From Annona cherimola (taxonomy: Eukaryota; Streptophyta; Magnoliopsida; Magnoliales; Annonaceae), in NCBI GenBank assembly GCA_030490835.1, contig CM059971.1, forward strand, positions 21,011,817 through 21,075,816: a DNA stretch of 64,000 nucleotides, read 5' to 3'. The notes beneath the pieces were generated by a model, which worked only from the letters and a program-made list of their open reading frames with translations, was not told the DNA's origin and made no database searches. Shown here in pieces: positions 34,481 to 45,900 of this stretch. Each line of letters opens with the position of its first letter. Position 1 is the stretch's first letter. The position numbers and the translations under genes were made by a program.

Positions 34481-34967
34481 ATACCGTTAATGCATAGATT
34501 TATTTTAACAATGATTAATTACAATTTTTTGATAATTTGTACATTAGTTTTTATCGTTGTTATCGCTGCCTTTAAATTCACTAGAAAAAATTTACGTTTG
34601 ATCAATGAAATTAGCAAAAATTTATTTGCTATTTTTGTTACAGTTTCCGCGTCGCATTTGGCCTAAGCAAGTGCCTGCCACATGCTAGGTAGCTGCGCTA
34701 TTACTGAGTGACAATTCTTCTTCTTCTTTTTTTTTTTTTTTTAAAAAAAAAATATATATTATCACTAAATATGTAATGGTCAAAGAGATCACCTGTGCAT
34801 CAAATCACGCACTGGAGAGCCCATCATACTTCCCAATTAATCATGAGATGCACTCCATTTAAGGTGCGCCTAGTTGTTCGGAACATTAGCCAAATTAATG
34901 GGAATTCTCCACGTACAAAAATTCCAGCTCTCACTCTCTCGTTGACAATCGTGCAGCAGATCGAAAC
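34481..34967 (+). other. Probable 5' UTR intron, plus-strand peptide gene
   Basis: AT-rich, with a T16-type tract near 34725. A pyrimidine-rich stretch (CTCTCACTCTCTCG near 34928) leads to GCAG (34953-34956) and then CAGATCGAAAC directly before the ATG at 34968. Upstream ATGs at 34795 and elsewhere would be removed by this splice. The donor is not certain. Confidence 0.5.
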
Positions 34968-36963
34968 ATGCGTTCTTGCAAATCTTGGCGCCTCATCTTA
35001 TTGGTGCTAATCTTTTCGTTTGTCCTCTCTTATGCCTACTCAGAAGAAGCAATCTTATCCACAATAAAGGTAAGCAGTAGCATCTTTAACAATATACCTT
35101 AATTAATTATGTTGGTTTTCCATGAAGATGTTATTTGGAGTAGTAAATCTGGTCATCCATGATTCTAACTTAAAATGCTTAAAATATCTATAATTTCTTT
35201 TATAGAAAATGCAAATATTTCTTACCCATTTCTAGCATTTCTGTCTCATGAATGGGTACAAAAAATAATAAATATCTTCACATGAATTTATGCATTCATC
35301 TTTAACTCATACATTAAAATGTTTAGGTGTGTTGGGAGCCCATTGAAGCTGGGCCCTAGGGTTATGATTCAAGGATAGGGATTCCATGGAAACTGTTTCC
35401 TCAACCCCGCAAGTAGAAATGCTTAGTTTGGGGGCTGACCCCTCATCATATATGACTGGTCAAAAATAGAAATGCTTGCCAAGTGAGTTGTTCCCGGTTG
35501 GTCGTGGACATGCCTCATAGGTGCCCCACATAGGGCAAAAATTCGGGTTGGAGCTTGATCTTCCAAAAGAATGAAGTGGGAGCTCGCTGTCTCCGCATAA
35601 AATAAAAGAGAGCTTATTATCTCCCTTAAAGGATATATAAGAGTTTGTTATTTACTATATGAATATGCTTGGATGTAATATCAAAAGTTGGTTGTACAAA
35701 AAAAACAATAGAAATAGAAATTCTTAATAAAACTTGAATTTTAAATTATTTACATTTATGATAATAGTTTGATAAAAACTAAAAATTAAAAAAAATAGTA
35801 TTTTAACTGGTCTGAAATGGAGGCATTTTCTGTCACTTGTGACCTGATTTGAACTGCAAATCATCCAACATTTGTAATGCATCGCATTTATTTAGGAACA
35901 AAAAATTCAAATAATCTTAATATACCATGAAATTAAAATCAGAAAATATATGTAAACTTGTCGAACCCTTTAAATAAAGTTTGATGCGTTCATATATACT
36001 ATGAAATGATTTTTAGTTATAATATATAAAATGTTATTTGAAATAAGGTGGATGGTTTCGATTTTACAAAATCACATTGGTGTCTCAAACTATACATTTC
36101 ACTTTTAAGGTATGTGGTAAACATTTTCACTGAATTACTAGCCATGGTAATTCAAAACAGCAATAATCCAATAACATTTAACTTTTTGATAAATTTTTAG
36201 CGTTTAACATGTTTGATTCCATATATTCAGCTTGAGATAATAAATTGTTATACATTTTAGCTGAAAAGATAATGTTAAATACCGTAGACGTATTTGATTC
36301 ATTTATTAATGTTGCTCCAACAAATGTTCTTAAATACAGCAATTAATTTGGTTACATACTAGTATGCGACCAACTACAAAATATATTTTTGAATTTTTTT
36401 TATAAATCCAGCCCCATTTATGCTGTCCTTCCTATGAAATTTGATCATTTTTGACATTTGGTTAATATTTTATTTTATTTTTCTGGTCAGCCGTCTGTAA
36501 GGCAGCACAAGAACAGAATGCATTGGCCATGTGCAGCAAACAGACTGTATAATTGGCTACATATGCGCCCTGGATATAAATTACTGTAGCAATTATTTAA
36601 AGTTGACGGCATATAACATTATACTACTAAGTGTTTACAACAAATTTCTTAAAGTTGGTTGTTCAGCATTACGTACGCGGTTGTACCTAAGAAATTTTCT
36701 TGCAGCGTGTTCAAATGAATCATAACCTATATGTATACATGATCATTTCATCATTTGCACCATTTTTCATTTTCTTCTAGTTCCGAGGAGAAGTGGTAAG
36801 TCGAGATGCTAATGTTCGTACAAGATCAAATGGAGGTCTCTCAGAAACATCCTTTGGTGCTGCTCGCAGATCTCTTCAAAGAGGGAGTGTTGGTGGACCA
36901 CCCAGCCCAGGCCAATCGTCGGGGCCAGTCTTTTCAATCGGCCCCGGAAGGCCTCCCCCATGA
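34968..36963 (+). CDS. Secreted signalling-peptide precursor (two exons: 34968-35069 and 36781-36963)
   Basis: Exon 1 encodes 34 residues: M-R-S-C-K-S, a hydrophobic core (about 9-24), and the cleavage context A-Y-S before E-E-A-I, ending S-T-I-K. The donor is AAG/GTAAGC. The 1711-base intron ends TTTTCTTCTAG, phase 0. Exon 2 encodes 60 residues with stop TGA at 36961-36963; total 94. The pro-region (N-V-R-T-R-S, G-L-S-E-T-S, A-A-R-R-S-L-Q-R) and C-terminus (G-G-P-P-S-P-G, then S-G-P-V-F-S-I-G-P-G-R-P-P-P) align with the minus-strand paralogue. A processed, possibly proline-hydroxylated apoplastic peptide is inferred. The S-G-P...G-P-G spacing recalls PIP peptides only weakly. Frames over 34795-35010 and 36806-37003 are out-of-frame shadows. 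Confidence 0.8.
35070..36780 (+). other. Intron of the plus-strand peptide gene, with foreign segment
   Basis: It is 1711 bases against 764 in the paralogue. The part 35325-35650 is GC-richer than the rest (TTGGGAGCCCATTGAAGCTG, GGGGGCTGACCCC and repeated GAGCT-TATCTCC phrases) and is absent from the paralogous intron, so it looks like an insertion of unknown type. Confidence 0.5.
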
Positions 36964-37129
36964 CAACCTATACCCACTCCAGATATTCTTGTTTGCAGAC
37001 TGATGAACGACTTAAAGCGTAGGGTTAGCTATGTAGTCAATCACTAGATCAGTCTCGTGTTTTATTTTGACAAATTACAATTTATGGGTATTGCTTAAAT
37101 AGGTTTATACAATTTTGCAGAAAAATTTC

Positions 37130-37231
37130 GGACCCGTTTGGATATGGTTTGCGAATTTTAAAAATAGAAATGGCGTATAAGAAATGCCCATTTTTTAAAA
37201 AGTAAAAAAAAAAAAAAATCTAAACGCGTCC
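37130..37231. mobile_element. Short MITE-like element with terminal inverted repeats
   Basis: The left end GGACCCGTTTGGATA and right end TCTAAACGCGTCC are inverted repeats with two mismatches over 13 bases, spanning 102 bp. It lies 170 bp after the stop codon of the plus-strand peptide gene. No clean target duplication. Confidence 0.45.
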
Positions 37232-39090
37232 AAATTATATTTTAAAAATATCTAAACCTATTTAGGTGGAGCCCTCAAAATTATATAAGAAAAAGTTTTA
37301 GAAAAAATGAGGCTGATCCCAACTTGCATGTCCGCCCCAAGAAAAAATATTAGTAGTGTGTTGCTCACCCGCAAGTGGGACGACAGTTAACTTCTGTTTG
37401 TACGTTGTACTCTCTAGTGTGATTCCAGTAGAAGTGCATGTGCGTTACTTACTATTGGATCGACCTCGAGCTTATTTATTGTATTTCTTCATGCTTTGGT
37501 CGTGGAGAAGAGCTTTGTAAATCAATGCTACAATTAATTCAACCATCAGCTGTTTAACAAACAATTTATAGACAATTAAGTCCATGAATCGTGCTTAATG
37601 TATTCCTCCTAGTATATAACGTATTTTACAAATACGGGTAATGGGAATTTTATAGCTTGCTGGAGGTGGCTTGTGCATAAAAGCGTAAACGTACGACGGG
37701 ATTATCGTTAATTTTTTTGATTTTTTGCATTAATATGCAACCCTAAGCAAGATCTTTTTATATACAAAATCTTACATTTGGTACTTTTAATCTACTTTAT
37801 TTTAATACAAAAATGACAAAAATCAAGTTTTTTTCCATATGTATTACGTAAAGAGGCATGAAAAAAAGTATTTAAAATTTTTTTATTTTTATAAACCAGT
37901 CAATCTAGATGTATTTCATATGCCAGCAAAGTTTTACCATGTTTGGAAATATGTATATATTTTAAAATTTTTAAACACTGGGTTATCTTAATTTTAACCA
38001 TTAAAAATGGTAGAACATCTCAATATTTCAAAATCCAAAAAATATGTATATATTTTCGAAAAGGGTAAATTTTCATTTTTATATTAAATACCTCTACATT
38101 AATAAGTTTATGGAAAGTAAAAAATAAGTTTATTAGCGTAGACTAAGCAAATCATTGTTCTCAGTTGCGGCTAATAAGATCACATTTGTCACATAAATTG
38201 CACTTTTTGGCACCTATTTGAGCATTAACATATATTTTTATAATTATTTTAAAGATTTTTAGGTAAAATTTAGTATTTTATTAGATACTTCTTCATTAAT
38301 ATTTATAAATTAAAGTATGTCTGTAGACGAGGAGGTACGAATATTAGTATTTTTGTAAACCGGACTGGGTGCATATGGCACTGTTTTTTGTTTTTTATAA
38401 AATCTTTTCAAGGTGTATATAATTCATATACTAAGTTTTATGATTGTGAAGATACGTATTTTTTTCTGAATTTTTGAAAATTAAGAAAACCTCTTTAAAA
38501 ACGAAAATTATTTAAAATATAATTTATTTTATAAGGTTGGTCCCTCTCAAAAAATATTATGACCTCTGCCCGCATATTTGCCCCCCTAAATAATGTTATG
38601 TCTTCCTTTATGTGAATTCGCCCGTCATCTAGAGGCTTCATACGCCTATCTTTTGATTTTGATCATGCTATTTGCCCATCAACATCTTCGAGGCAACACA
38701 TCTAAAAATTAAATAATAAATAAGATTTTATTAAATGGATAATAAAATTAATATAAAATTCTAATATAAAATTGGTTAAGATGGAAAAAATATCAAAAAT
38801 GAAATTAGGAACTTTTTAGAAAAATTTTCTATGCTATTAAATTTTTTTTTAGATCGCAATAGATGCCTCATTTATCATGAGAATTTTATAATCATGAAAA
38901 TTTTATTATAACAATGGAAAATTAATTTTCATTATTATTTATGATGAGATGTTTACAAATATAAGGTTAATCTATCCAAGAAAAATATTTTTAAAAGGAA
39001 ACTTATTTTATAATCTAAGGAATTTTTATTAATATGAAAAATTAATTTTCAAAATTATTTATTATGAACTGTTCTAAAATCATAAAATTT
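37232..39090. other. AT-rich intergenic DNA
   Basis: No supported frame. Scattered inverted AT tracts (around 37800-38400) hint at decayed fold-back DNA. Nothing else recognised. Confidence 0.3.
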
Positions 39091-39094
39091 AGAT

Positions 39095-39385
39095 TTGACT
39101 AGACTAGATTACACATGGTTAGAGTCTATTAGAGTGGGTTAGGCATTATTAAGGTATATTAGATTTGGTTAGACATGGTTAGGCTTAATTGACCTTACAC
39201 ATTATGAAAAAAACATATTCTAATTGTTAAATCATGATTAACGCATTAATAATAAAAGTTAAATTTAGTCAAATTTAATTTGGTTTAATTACATGCTATT
39301 ATACTATGTTAGACAAGGTCAAACTTTGTTAAACATAGTGATTTTATTAGACTTAGTTAGACTTTGTTGAATTGTATTAAATATA
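39095..39385. repeat. Degenerate TTAGAC-type short repeat
   Basis: Multiple copies of [GT]TTAGA[CT]..GGTTAG spaced about 10-15 bases (for example 39117-39182 and 39341-39375). The reverse complement (CTAACC, GTCTAA) resembles the CATCTAAC decamer array at 12640-14030, suggesting a related minisatellite in opposite orientation. Confidence 0.4.
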
Positions 39386-40156
39386 TAATATCTCGAGTAT
39401 TGACAACTATATAAATAGATGATAATGTATATAAGATATCTTGAGAGGCCAAATTATAGTCGAATTTTTAAAAACAAGGGTCTGAATACATGAGAGATTC
39501 TATGAATTGTAATGTTCCAATTACTACGAACTAGATGGGTAAATTTTGATAAATGACTTGGTACAAGCTCAAAGTGGATTTACACCTGTTTGTTAAACAA
39601 TTTTGGATGTACAAGAACTTTTGATTTGATTAAATGATGAATATTTTGATATTTTCCCCTCATGTGAGAATTTCGAACTTGTAAAGGACATAACTTGCAT
39701 ATGATTGAATTCGAATTGTATTTAGGCATAAGTGAGATGTCTAGCGTGTTTCAGATGGATACAAATATCCATGTATGAGACTTGAATGATAGATTTGATA
39801 GAATAATAGAAACAGGCCTAGTTGTGTAGTTTAGCTTAAAAGAACTGAAATAGTAAAAATAATTAGGAAATATTAATGAGAGCTATGATTTGCATAAAAA
39901 TAATTGTAATCATAATTGAAATTTACTCATAAAGCTTGATAATGAATTCAAGATGATGAATTTTGAGAATAAATCTATTTGCGGCAAATGGTGAAATTTT
40001 GATAAGAAACGAACATAACAAGTGTATTTTTGCAAATAACATGAAACTTAAAGTTTTCTAGCATGGATAAGGTCCTAGATGAATTTATGATATTGAGGAG
40101 TAAGTTTAAAGCCATTAGAAGTGACGAATATGATTTGAGCCAAAAAGACCCATTGT
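39386..40156. other. Unclassified repeat-like DNA flanking a solo LTR
   Basis: The sequence continues after the solo LTR at 42012 with similar composition; together they look like an older non-coding element split by the insertion. No domain found. Confidence 0.3.
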
Positions 40157-40161
40157 AGAAA

Positions 40162-42006
40162 TGTAACCCCCTAACGGAAAACCTCTGTAGTCATTAAATT
40201 TTACTAAAAAATTTTGCAGCATCTCCTCTGAATCATAAGGTTGAGGAGTAAGATAGAATCACTCGGTACGAGCATTCTCACATCGTACTATCCATTATAA
40301 TACATGACGTAAAATATAAAAGATAAAAAACCACATATCGACTCTAAAAAAATTTAACTTTAGAAAAAGTCCTCATTACATAACTCATTTATGTTGAAGA
40401 AAGATTAGTAAATCAATAATTACATCTCTCAAATAATAATCAAAACTTATATTAATCTGACAAACATTCATTAAAAACTCTTTAACTATTGTTACTACAC
40501 TACGTAAATAAAATAAATTGTTTTCATTTTCCTCCAAATCACCATCATTATTAACAATGTGTCAACTCTATCAAAATTGGATTTTTATAAAAGTAGTCCT
40601 TACTCATTTATGCATTAAGTAAAATGTTCTTCGATCTCAATCCTTCCAACTAAAAATATTAACATAAGAAATCATAAATTTACGCCCACTTAGTAAGTAG
40701 GATAATAGTAAAACTTAAATGTTAAAGCGAATAAACATCATTCTCATCAAATAACTCAAATATAACAATCTTTAAAGTTCATATGCTTATTCATGCTACG
40801 CTCATGTCAGCAATCATGCTCCAAATGCTCATGCAATGCAAAATGCTCATCCTCAACGTCACCTCCATGTCACCCAGAGCACCAGGTAGACTCATCCTCA
40901 TCAAGCATCTCATATAGCTATACCACAGTATATCCTAACTCCTCTTATTCTCTAACTTACCTAGAGAATCATCATACATCATGTTCAATATGCAAAAAAT
41001 ACACTCGTACATCATGCCCATACTTATATGTTCATTTTTAAAACATCTGCATCGAACTTACACTTTAAAAAGTTTATAAATCCATCATCAAATCAAAATA
41101 AATTTTAATACTCCTCAACTCAATTAAATAATTAAAGCCAAGAAAATCATACATTTCAAGAAAGAAGATTTCATAAAAATCTTAACAAAAACATTCAACT
41201 CATCACAAAACATCAATGCCTAAAAATAAACATCCATCAATATCTAAATAAAAGAGAAAAAATGCAACTTACCATCTATGTGAATTTCTAAATCTCCAAC
41301 TTGCACGCTATAAAATTCCAATGTCACTTTTTACTTTTAATCTATATCCAAAACCAGAATAACACCTTTAAATAATATTCTAAAATCTATTTATTTAGTT
41401 CCATCCTCAAATACTCTAATTTTCTAAATTTTAAAGTTCCAAATACCCTTATGGAGACACTTGTTTTTCATATTATCTCAAATTTTCTAACATCATTATT
41501 TTCTTTCGTGATAAAATATCATTTTAAAATTATCCATCTAGGTTTTATGCTCATATTTCATCTCCATGAAAAAATTGCACTTCTCTACCCTAGTAGGGTT
41601 CAGGATTTATAATCATAATATCTCAATTTATGTTAAATTTCTTTCATACCTCCACAATATATATTAAATAAATTCAATGAACAAGAAAATAAAGAAAGAT
41701 TGAAAAGAAATTGCTTATCTCAGTTTTCATCCATTTTTTCCAAAGCCTCCAACTTAAAATCTGAAACCCCCTTGAAGTTTTCTCCCTCCTCTCCTCCTCC
41801 TCTCTCTCTCTTCTTGTGGTGCTTTTCCTTTTTTTTCTTTCTGTTTTGTCATTTTTCTGCACTTTTTTCCTGTTGAAACGCTACTGTCATGCTTCGGGCA
41901 TTTGAAGCGTATTTTCGTAAGGTTCAAATAAGTCCCTAGTTTCAATGAATTTTTAAAATAGTCCTCATTTTAAAAAATTTTGATAAATATAATACGGGGT
42001 TTCACC
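40162..42006 (-). mobile_element. Solo LTR with TSD AGAAA
   Basis: 1845 bp starting TGTAACCCCC and ending GGGGTTTCACC, flanked by AGAAA at 40157-40161 and 42007-42011. No internal region. A relative, interrupted by a LINE, is at 21390-24734. The short frames inside (for example 40793-41041 and 41674-41945) are low-complexity and not genes. Probably Gypsy superfamily from its termini, but this is inference. Confidence 0.75.
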
Positions 42007-42011
42007 AGAAA

Positions 42012-43096
42012 CAAAATAATTAAAATGACGAGATTTTTGACAAAAAATTTTGATCAAATAAAAAATATAAATATGATGTTATGATGACATGGGATATGTG
42101 TAATGATTAGTTTAGTATTTGTGCACATTTTTTGCATGAGATAGTTGCATATGTGGTGAATAGGTAGAAATTTCAGTAGAGTTATATAGTAAAATTTATG
42201 CCAAAGTTTGTAGTGATAGAATTTTAAGTTAGAATTTTGAAAAAAAATAATACTTGAAGTTAGGAATCCAAAACAAAAAAAAAATAGTCTCAATCATTAT
42301 TGTGCAAAGAAATTTAAGAGAAAATTATAAAGGCTAGCATAATTACGCATGGGTATGCAAACTTCTAGAAAACGCATGGGCAGAGAATCACATGGCCTAT
42401 TTGATTAATCAACATGACCTGTGTAATTTTCTATGAGAATAAATGTGTAGGAGAGTGTCCATTTCATCATTTTTTGCCCTATTCTCCCTATTTCTCTCCC
42501 TCATCTTTCTCTTATGAAAAACTCTTCTTAAACCTCCTTAAAACACCTTTAGTTGATTCATCTATGATTAAGAAGAATGTATTGCATAGATTCAAGCTTT
42601 GGTTGAAAAGATTTTAGACATTTTTGGAAGATTTCTCCATGTAAGGTAAATAAGTTATTTCTTTTTGAATAAATGATGAATTTGTGTTGGAATCTTGTTG
42701 TTTAATGATTTTTTGCAAGCACCAAGATTGATTTCATTATTCGGATGGATTTTTGTGATTTGGGGCTTGTGTAAGGAATATATGGGTGTTGAAAATTGAA
42801 GGTTTTAGTGGAAAATCATATAAATGATGAACTAGAAGTGATTTGAAGTGCTTTCTCATGAGATCAATATGTATCGAGATTGAAAATTAGGGATTGTTGT
42901 GGAAAACTGTATAAATGAGGGATTAGATATGATTAGAAGAAATTTTCATGAGATTATGATGAATTGGGAGAAATCTCATGGATACTATGCAAGTTGGGTA
43001 TGATTTTATATGATGTCTATGATGTATTTGATGAAATGCCTAAGTTAGGCTTAATGTTGTAGAAACCATGTACAAATGGATATGTAGAACTTGAGA
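42012..43096. other. Unclassified AT-rich DNA, possibly an old LTR
   Basis: Contains many ATGA/TTGAAA phrases and GAATTGGG-type words typical of long non-coding LTRs in this window. Its continuation after 44255 indicates it was split by the LTR at 43101-44250. No frame supported. Confidence 0.3.
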
Positions 43097-43100
43097 ATGT

Positions 43101-44250
43101 TGTTGGTCCCGTGTGATAGCCATTCAAAGAACTTTGGTAAATGATGCGAATCAAGAACAATGCAAATCACACAGATGAGAACACCTATAGTGGTTCAGAT
43201 CTCTCTATTATACTCCACTCTCCAAGCACAACGACTTGGGTTTCCCTAGTCAACTCTATAAAGTAAGTTACAGAGGTATAGTTTATTCAATTGTTTTCTA
43301 GATCTATACTATGCTCTATATGGGCTCATTAAGTAATCAACTTTCATTCACTTCCTCTTGGTTTGATCACCATCAACACCAAGGTACTATGACATTTCTC
43401 TTGATCTGATCATCATCAACTCCAAGCTAACACAAAGAACAAAACTTTAAATGAAAATCAAACCAGTTTAGCACATCTATATCTGCATTATTGGACATTT
43501 GAATGACAACTTGAAGCATTGAATCACCATGATAACTTCATTTGATGTATGACAACTTTTCTTCAAGAGTGTTCTTCACAAAGGAGCAAACTTGAATTTT
43601 TCACTCGTGGATGTTTGGTGAGGCCGTCTTCCATCATTTCTTGCTCCCCCACATCCTTTTTTTTAAAGCTTTTTAAACCCTTGAATCATGGCCTAAAAGA
43701 TAGCTCAAGAGGTCTCCTTGCATGTCTTGACTCTTCAAAATCTACATTTCTGTCGCCTAAAAAGGGTGACATTTTTTGCTTGCTCCAATTGAGATAGTGA
43801 AAATAGCACTAAAACGTCAACCATTTACAGCCAAAAGATCGACCCTTTTTCCTATTTTTTGCAAAACACAAAATTTAGAAAAAAAAATCTGGCATAATCA
43901 TCTGAATCTACTCAAGATAATCAAGAATGAAAAATCCAATCTTAATTCAAGATTAAGCACATCTCAAAGATCTTATTCCAAGGTTATTCCAAGCATATTT
44001 CATTTTTTAAGATATCCTTTCTTTTTATAACATGTGCAATCCTATCACAATTAGATTTATAAACTCAAACTTGATAATTCCACAATCACATCACTTCTTT
44101 TAAAATCTCATATAAGATCATAGTTTCACAAAATTATCCCAAAACACAATTTCACAATATTAAAATCAATGGCACAAAGCATATCTTTTGTCATCATCAA
44201 AACCAATCAAAAAGGAGGTTTTCATATAAGTTCACATATGTGAATAATCA
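43101..44250 (-). mobile_element. Solo LTR, relative of the Sirevirus-type LTRs
   Basis: It starts TGTTGGTCCCG and shares ATAGTGGTTC...CTCCACTCT-CCAAGCACA...TTGGGTTTCC (43188-43255) with the other Sirevirus-type LTRs, but lacks the AAGTCGACTT cluster. The right part matches 20330-20850. ATGT (or AATGT, depending on the terminal base) flanks both ends (43097-43100 and 44251-44254). Joining the flanks restores continuous sequence. Confidence 0.65.
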
Positions 44251-45170
44251 ATGTGTAGAAAATGCGTGGGGCCATACGAGATAATGAATATTCTGAATGG
44301 AACTTGTAATGGGTTTGATGAGCATGAGATGTTTAATTTGAAATAGAAGTTTGAATTTGTGCTTGAAGATATGATCAAATGATTGTTAGAATTGTATAAT
44401 TCTCTTATTGATATAGGAACAGAGGATTAGTTTGTATACATGAAAGAGATGCTAATGGATGGGTGATCCGTTGGCTAGGTTTGTTTATTTGAAAGGATTT
44501 GAGATGGTTTGGTATTGGATTCTGCATACGACAGTAAACCCTCATTATTTTGAATTATGATAAACGTGTGAGATGCTAATGGATGGATGATCCATTAGCT
44601 AGGTTTGGTTTTGGATTTTGCATGCTATTGTAAACCCCCATTATTTTGAATTATAATATTAAAGCAATACTTATAAATGTGAAATTGAAGAATAAATAAA
44701 ATCTAATTATGTTTAAAAAATTTATAGTTTTGTGTTCAACATCTCTATTAATGAAAAATTTCAAGATATAAACATATTTTAAAGAAAAAGAACAAATTAA
44801 CTAACAGTCTCTATCGTGGAAATTTGAACTAATGAAAAGTTCAAAATATATAATATTTAATTCCATATTATTCATATGATGGATAGTGATCTAATGGTTA
44901 AGTTAATGGATTTAAAACAGAGATCTAAGGTTCAAATCTCCTTGGTTCAAAATTATTTATGTTTTATTTTATTTTATTTAACCAACAAATTTTGATTATT
45001 TTAATTTTTTAAATAATATCTAAATAAATTACATGTATGATTATTAAGTAGAGTGTAGGGTGGCAACATATACAAATAGAAGTCAATACGTTAACTTTTG
45101 GAAGTTAATATGTGGCATGTTAGTATCAAAGATAAATAAATAAAAATATTAAAGTAAAAATCTACTTTAA
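44251..45170. repeat. Unclassified DNA with a two-unit tandem repeat
   Basis: The phrase GAGATGCTAATGGATG-GTGATCC-TT-GCTAGGTTTG occurs at about 44447 and 44570, each followed by TTGGATT-TGCAT...GTAAACCC-CATTATTTTGAATTA: a tandem duplication of roughly 120 bases. Otherwise AT-rich and non-coding. Confidence 0.55.
44884..44945 (+). repeat. tRNA-derived SINE-like head (A and B boxes)
   Basis: A GTGATCTAATGGTTAAG box-A-like stretch is followed 30 bases later by AGGTTCAAATCTCC, a good box B. No convincing cloverleaf can be folded and a TTTTATTTTATTT tract follows, so a SINE relic or tRNA-derived fragment is more likely than a tRNA gene. Confidence 0.5.
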
Positions 45171-45516
45171 ATCCCAACAGTTTCATATAGGAAAGAACGA
45201 GAGAAATTCTAGCAGATTCAACTAGGAAAAAGAGAGAGAGGAAGAAGAAGATGAAGAAGTGATGGATCTTTGATCAAGTGATCCAGATCAATCTCAATGT
45301 TTGCAATTTCACCGCAAGTGCATGGGTCATAGATTGTAATATATAAAATATCAATTTACAAAGAATTTGGGACTATAAACTTTGTTTTAAATGCTTTCCT
45401 GTATAAAAGAGAGTAGAGTGAAAAAATGGAATAGAAAATAAAAAGCGGAAAGAGAAAATAGAATTCAGAACTAAAATAAGTATTAGAAAGCAGGGAAACA
45501 ATTACTTAGGATCTAG

Positions 45517-45900
45517 TGTTTCACATGCAACATTTGCTACGGAATATATGGTATAATTATTTAATTCAGATATTGTTTGTTAAAAGAGAACAAATCCTAG
45601 TTTATCCTTGTACCTTCTCTCGAAACCTACAATGTGTGTACCCTAATTTTCTCAATCACAAATTATCATGCGATTAAGTTAATTAAAATCTATTATGTTT
45701 TGTGGTTGTTCATAAAATTCTTCAAGGTTATTATGCCTACTTTCATGAGAATATATAGTAAAAAAGACTGTGGTACATTTTGCAGGTCTCGAGAAAGGGT
45801 ACAAGGTTCATTTAGGGCTAGTTTTCCTTTAACATGTAATATCTGAATTAAATAAGCATAACACGTATCTGTTTTAAACGTTGCATGTGAAACCTGAGGC
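45517..45900. repeat. Large inverted repeat
   Basis: TTTCACATGCAAC...TTTAATTCAGATATTG (45520-45581) pairs with the complement of TATCTGAATTAAATAAGC...TTGCATGTGAAAC (45838-45892). Inner segments near 45610 (TTGTACCTTCTCTCGAAACC) and 45783 (GTCTCGAGAAAGGGTACAAG) also pair. It lies just upstream of the Gypsy gag relic and may be part of its untranslated leader or an independent fold-back element. Confidence 0.6.

Noticed and set aside
34795..35010. 71-codon frame overlapping the ATG at 34968, a possible uORF
   Set aside because: It probably lies largely within the 5' UTR intron and is not conserved in the other copies.
36806..37003. 65-codon plus-strand frame over exon 2 of the second peptide gene
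   Set aside because: Wrong frame; the paralogue-conserved frame starts at 36781 and ends at the TGA at 36961.
41674..41945. Lysine/arginine/glutamate-rich minus-strand frames
   Set aside because: Low-complexity sequence within the solo LTR 40162-42006.
44884..44945. tRNA gene
   Set aside because: Boxes are present but no acceptor or anticodon stem pairs well; called SINE-like instead.
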